This document shows, piece by piece, positions 14,867 to 18,389 of a stretch of DNA of 18,389 nt. Numbering within the stretch: position 1 is the stretch's first letter; every line of letters begins with the position of its first letter. A model generated the notes under the pieces. That model did no database searches. It was not told the DNA's origin and saw nothing but the letters and a program-made list of their open reading frames with translations. Origin of the DNA: an uncultured Campylobacter sp. (lineage in GTDB: Bacteria; Campylobacterota; Campylobacteria; Campylobacterales; Campylobacteraceae); contig NZ_CALKTL010000195.1 in the NCBI RefSeq assembly GCF_937997405.1, positions 1-18,389 of the forward strand, in the 5' to 3' direction. The translations under genes and the position numbers were made by a program.

Positions 14867-17800
14867 TGCCCAAAAGAGATGATATTAAGACGATTTTACT
14901 GATTGGCAGTGGCCCGATCGTAATCGGTCAGGCGTGCGAGTTCGATTACAGCGGCACGCAGGCTGCCAAGACGCTAAAGAGCCTCGGATATCGCGTAGTG
15001 CTAATAAACTCTAACCCCGCTACCATTATGACCGATCCCGATTTTGCCGACGCTACCTATATCGAGCCGATCACCAAAGAGAGCATTTTGCGTATCATAA
15101 AGCGCGAGGGCGTCGATGCGATCCTACCTACGATGGGCGGACAGGTCGCGCTAAACGTCGCGATGGAGGCTTACGAAAGCGGCGAGCTAGGGGGGGTGAA
15201 ATTTCTAGGCGCCAAGCCTGAAGCGATCAAAAAGGGAGAGGATAGGGTAAAATTTAAAGAGGCGATGATTAAGATCGGAATGGATCTGCCTAAATCCAAA
15301 TACGCTTACAATATCGAAGAGGCGATGGCGGCTGCAAATGAGATCGGCTTTCCGCTCATTATCCGCGCAAGCTACACCCTAGGCGGCGCAGGCAGCGGCG
15401 TAGCATACAATATCGACGAGTTTAAAGAGGTCGCGCAAAATGGGCTAGACGTGAGCCCGATAAATGAAATTTTGATCGAAGAGAGCCTGCTTGGATGGAA
15501 AGAGTTCGAAATGGAGGTGATCCGCGATCATAAGGACAACTGCATCATCGTCTGCTCGATCGAAAATTTCGACCCGATGGGGGTGCATACGGGCGATAGC
15601 ATCACGGTTGCGCCCGCTCTTACACTTACCGATAAAGAATACCAGGCGATGCGCGACGCAAGCTTTAAAATTTTACGCGAGATCGGCGTGGATACGGGCG
15701 GCTCAAACGTGCAGTTTGCGGTAAATCCGCAAACGGGGCGGATGATCGTCATCGAGATGAACCCGCGCGTAAGCCGCAGCTCGGCTCTCGCGTCCAAAGC
15801 CACGGGTTATCCGATCGCCAAAGTCGCTACGATGCTGGCGGTGGGCTTTAGCCTGGATGAGATCAAAAACGACATCACCGGCACGCCCGCAAGCTTTGAG
15901 CCGGTGATCGATTATATCGTTACTAAAATTCCGCGCTTTGCGTTTGAAAAATTCCCCGGCGCAAACCCGTATCTAGGTACTGCGATGAAGAGTATCGGCG
16001 AGGTGATGGCGATCGGGCGCAGCTTTAAAGAGAGCATTCAAAAGGCGCTTTGCTCGCTGGAGAAGGGCTACTTCGGCTTCGTGGAGCTAAATTTAAGCGA
16101 AAAAGATCTCATCTTCGGGCTTCGCAACGCGCAGCAAGATAGAATTTTATACATCGCCCAGGGATTTAGAATGGGCATGAGCGTGGATCAAATTTACGAG
16201 CTTAGCAAGATCGATCGCTGGTTTTTGAGCCAGATCGAGCAGATAGTAAAATTTGAAGAGCGCATCGATATGGAGATCATCAACGACGCGGCGCTTTTAA
16301 GGCAGGCCAAGAGTTGGGGTTTTAGCGATAAGATGATCGCAAATTTGATCAACAAAAAGGACAATCTGGGCCTTACGCAAAACGACATCCATTTTGCCTG
16401 CGCCAGACAGGCCATCGGCCTTGAATACAACGAAGTAGATACCTGTGCAGGCGAGTTTGCTGCGCTTACGCCCTATCTATACTCCAGCACCAACATAACG
16501 CCCGCCATCGCAAGCCGTAAAATTTCAAAAGATAACAAAAAGGTCCTCATCATCGGCGGCGGTCCGAACCGCATCGGGCAGGGTATCGAGTTTGACTACT
16601 GCTGCGTGCACGCTAGCTACGCGCTACGCGATATGGGGATCACCACGATAATGTATAACTGCAACCCAGAAACCGTCAGCACCGACTACGACACGAGCGA
16701 TATTTTATACTTCGAGCCGATCGATTTCGAGCACGTTAGAGCGGTCATCGAGGCCGAGAACCCCGACGGCGTGATCGTGCATTTCGGAGGTCAAACGCCG
16801 CTAAAGCTCGCCAAGCGCCTAAGCACCGTGGGAGCAAAGATTATCGGCACGAGCGCGCGCACGATAGACGTAGCGGAGGATCGCAAAAAATTTAGCGAGT
16901 TTATCGCAAACATCGGCGTTAAGCAGCCCAAAAACGATACTGCCGTAAGCGAAGCCGAAGCGATCGAAAAGGCCGCTGCTATCGGCTATCCCGTACTCGT
17001 GCGCCCTAGCTACGTACTCGGGGGTCGCGCGATGCGGCGCGTGCATAGCGAAGCCGAGCTTAGGCTGTATATGAGCGAGGCGGTGCGCGTGAGCGATCAC
17101 TCGCCGGTGCTTATAGATAAATTTCTACTTGACGCGACAGAGCTTGATGTGGATGCGATCTGCGACGGACGCGATGTGTATATCGGCGCGATAATGGAGC
17201 ATATCGAAGAGGCGGGCATTCACAGCGGCGATAGCGCGAGCATCTTGCCGCCGCTTAGCCTAAGCGCGGAGATGATCGATCTGGTAAGCCGCCAAACCAA
17301 AGAGATCGCGCTAAATCTCGGCGTCGTGGGGCTTATGAACATTCAATTCGCGATTTTTGAAAACGAGCTTTACATCATCGAGGTAAATCCGCGCGCGAGC
17401 CGCACCGTGCCGTTTGTGAGCAAGGCGAGCGGAATTCCGATGGCAAAGGTCGCTACCCGCGTAATGTGGCAAGGAGGCTTGCGCGAGGCTTTGAAATTTT
17501 ACGACGAGTTCGGCGTGCTAGTTGAAGAGAAGGGAATTTTAAAGCCGCGTATTAAAAACCATATCTGCGTCAAAGAGAGCGTCTTTCCTTTCAACAAGCT
17601 TGCGGGCGCGGATCTGATCCTGGGGCCTGAGATGAAAAGCACCGGCGAGGTGATGGGCATCGGCGAGAGCTTTGCCAAAAGCTTTGCCAAATCCCAAATC
17701 GGCGCGAGCAACGCGCTTCCAAGCGGCGGCAAGGTGTTTTTGTCATTAGCTGATCACGACAAACCGCGAGCCGTAGAGCTTGCACGCGCGTTTACGAGCG

Positions 17801-18129
17801 CAGGCTTTAGTATCGCGGCTACGAGCGGCACTCACAAGCTGCTGAGAGAAAACGGCGTAGAGTGCGAGTTTGTCTATAAAATCAGCGAGGGCCGCCCAAA
17901 TATCGAGGATAAGCTCAAAAACGGCGAAATTTCGCTCGTCATCAACACTAGCGACAGCAAATCAAGCTCCACCGACGCCGCGAAGATCCGCCAGAGCGTG
18001 CTGCGCTTTAGGCTGCCGTATTTTACGACGATGAAGGCGGCGATCGCCGCTACGCGCTCGATCTGCTCGATAAAGGACGAATCCGCGCTTGAAGTTAAAA
18101 CGCTACAGGAGTATCTAAGCGGCAAGTAG
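14866..18129 (+). CDS. carB: Carbamoyl phosphate synthase large subunit
   Basis: CarB makes carbamoyl phosphate from bicarbonate, ammonia (channelled from the CarA glutaminase) and two ATP, supplying pyrimidine and arginine synthesis. The 1087-residue protein has the two homologous halves: the first from [19 protein letters not shown] (about 11-29), the second from about residue 558 ([18 protein letters not shown]). Each has an ATP-grasp domain ending in an ExNPRxSR motif ([30 protein letters not shown]). A C-terminal MGS-like allosteric domain starts near residue 951 ([11 protein letters not shown], then [10 protein letters not shown]), where UMP, IMP and ornithine act in E. coli. I take the ATG at 14866, preceded by AAGGAAA, rather than the in-frame TTG at 14863. 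carA is not in this window, so the subunits are encoded apart, as in other Campylobacter. It ends the plus-strand cluster. Confidence 0.98.
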   Translation: MPKRDDIKTILLIGSGPIVIGQACEFDYSGTQAAKTLKSLGYRVVLINSNPATIMTDPDFADATYIEPITKESILRIIKREGVDAILPTMGGQVALNVAMEAYESGELGGVKFLGAKPEAIKKGEDRVKFKEAMIKIGMDLPKSKYAYNIEEAMAAANEIGFPLIIRASYTLGGAGSGVAYNIDEFKEVAQNGLDVSPINEILIEESLLGWKEFEMEVIRDHKDNCIIVCSIENFDPMGVHTGDSITVAPALTLTDKEYQAMRDASFKILREIGVDTGGSNVQFAVNPQTGRMIVIEMNPRVSRSSALASKATGYPIAKVATMLAVGFSLDEIKNDITGTPASFEPVIDYIVTKIPRFAFEKFPGANPYLGTAMKSIGEVMAIGRSFKESIQKALCSLEKGYFGFVELNLSEKDLIFGLRNAQQDRILYIAQGFRMGMSVDQIYELSKIDRWFLSQIEQIVKFEERIDMEIINDAALLRQAKSWGFSDKMIANLINKKDNLGLTQNDIHFACARQAIGLEYNEVDTCAGEFAALTPYLYSSTNITPAIASRKISKDNKKVLIIGGGPNRIGQGIEFDYCCVHASYALRDMGITTIMYNCNPETVSTDYDTSDILYFEPIDFEHVRAVIEAENPDGVIVHFGGQTPLKLAKRLSTVGAKIIGTSARTIDVAEDRKKFSEFIANIGVKQPKNDTAVSEAEAIEKAAAIGYPVLVRPSYVLGGRAMRRVHSEAELRLYMSEAVRVSDHSPVLIDKFLLDATELDVDAICDGRDVYIGAIMEHIEEAGIHSGDSASILPPLSLSAEMIDLVSRQTKEIALNLGVVGLMNIQFAIFENELYIIEVNPRASRTVPFVSKASGIPMAKVATRVMWQGGLREALKFYDEFGVLVEEKGILKPRIKNHICVKESVFPFNKLAGADLILGPEMKSTGEVMGIGESFAKSFAKSQIGASNALPSGGKVFLSLADHDKPRAVELARAFTSAGFSIAATSGTHKLLRENGVECEFVYKISEGRPNIEDKLKNGEISLVINTSDSKSSSTDAAKIRQSVLRFRLPYFTTMKAAIAATRSICSIKDESALEVKTLQEYLSGK

Positions 18130-18274
18130 CATCTTACAAGAATCATAAATTTAATCATTGAGTATTTTGGCTTAGTGGTTAAATTTTACGATTTAAAATT
18201 CTAGGGATATGAATATATAAGTCAAAATAGGCTTTTGTAGTCCATGTTAGAAATCAGCTCATATATATCAGGTA
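18130..18274. other. AT-rich spacer after carB
   Basis: No gene is seen here. An AT-only inverted repeat, AATTTTA (18182-18188) with TAAAATT (18194-18200), is the only structure downstream of carB. With no GC base in its stem it is a poor terminator, so I cannot point to the end of the plus-strand transcript. Confidence 0.4.
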
Positions 18275-18389
18275 TTAAAATCCTCGTCGTCGACACAGCT
18301 CATCGTTCATTACCATTGAGAAGAGCATCTCGTTATCGAGATAATATGTCTGATAAATATATTTAATGCCAGCATCTTTTGCTTTCGAG
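18275..18389 (-). CDS. Possible 3' end of an unrecognised gene, cut by window edge
   Basis: On the minus strand 37 sense codons are open from the window edge to a TAA at 18275-18277, giving a peptide that includes DAGIKYIYQTYYLDNEMLFS and ends DELCRRRGF. The composition (many Tyr, Asn, Met, Asp) looks protein-like, but the stretch is short and I recognise no family. The DNA is more AT-rich than the neighbouring carB, which would suit a horizontally acquired gene. It is convergent with carB. A chance open frame remains quite possible. Confidence 0.35.
   Translation of the reverse strand, partial: SKAKDAGIKYIYQTYYLDNEMLFSMVMNDELCRRRGF

Noticed and set aside
17664..17693. Tandem repeat AGCTTTGCCAAA in carB
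   Set aside because: It encodes the ordinary [10 protein letters not shown] helix that CarB proteins have at this place (SFAEAFAKAQ in E. coli, from memory), so it is not a mobile or phase-variable repeat.

Overview
The window looks like chromosomal DNA of an epsilonproteobacterium, most likely a Campylobacter of the higher-GC oral type (C. gracilis-like; the species is inferred). Three things point there. The word AAATTT/AAATTTTA recurs throughout DNA that is otherwise roughly half GC. The run fabZ-lpxA-clpX-mreB-mreC-carB, with a bcp peroxiredoxin nearby, matches the Campylobacter order as I remember it. purF and dapB also lie close together, as in C. jejuni.

Layout. At 1-502 (minus strand) is a bcp thiol peroxidase that lacks only its last few residues at the window edge. 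A 367-base spacer follows, holding two inverted repeats. At 870-1418 is a flavodoxin-fold NAD(P)H oxidoreductase on the plus strand. At 1419-2307 no gene can be called and the DNA looks decayed. At 2308-2733 (minus) is a stand-alone two-domain Mop/TOBE molybdate-binding protein with a terminator-like hairpin behind it. At 2734-3201 is an AT-rich spacer.

From 9372 down to 3202 a minus-strand gene cluster reads: a 1120-residue DUF748/AsmA-like envelope protein, dapB (lysine and meso-diaminopimelate synthesis), a broken nucleotidyltransferase, purF (first step of purine synthesis) and a DUF488 protein. Gaps are 20-52 bases and most genes have clear ribosome sites.

From 9438 to 18129 a plus-strand cluster reads: queH (queuosine tRNA modification), fabZ and lpxA (fatty acid and lipid A synthesis), clpX (unfoldase of ClpXP), mreB and mreC (rod shape) and carB (carbamoyl phosphate for pyrimidines and arginine). 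Gaps are 33 bases or fewer, and four junctions overlap, which suggests one transcript with translational coupling. The two clusters diverge from a 65-base gap at 9373-9437. The last 260 bases are AT-rich and differ in composition; they may hold the 3' end of an unrecognised minus-strand gene.

Most of the window is conserved housekeeping. I found no clear mobile element, CRISPR array, RNA gene of a known class, or defence system. The items most worth a second look are the QueH C-terminal half of unknown function, the eroded nucleotidyltransferase inside the dapB-purF cluster, the structured spacer at 572-735, the unexplained 890 bases after the oxidoreductase, and the hairpin at 2222-2252 that pairs fully only when read from the minus strand.
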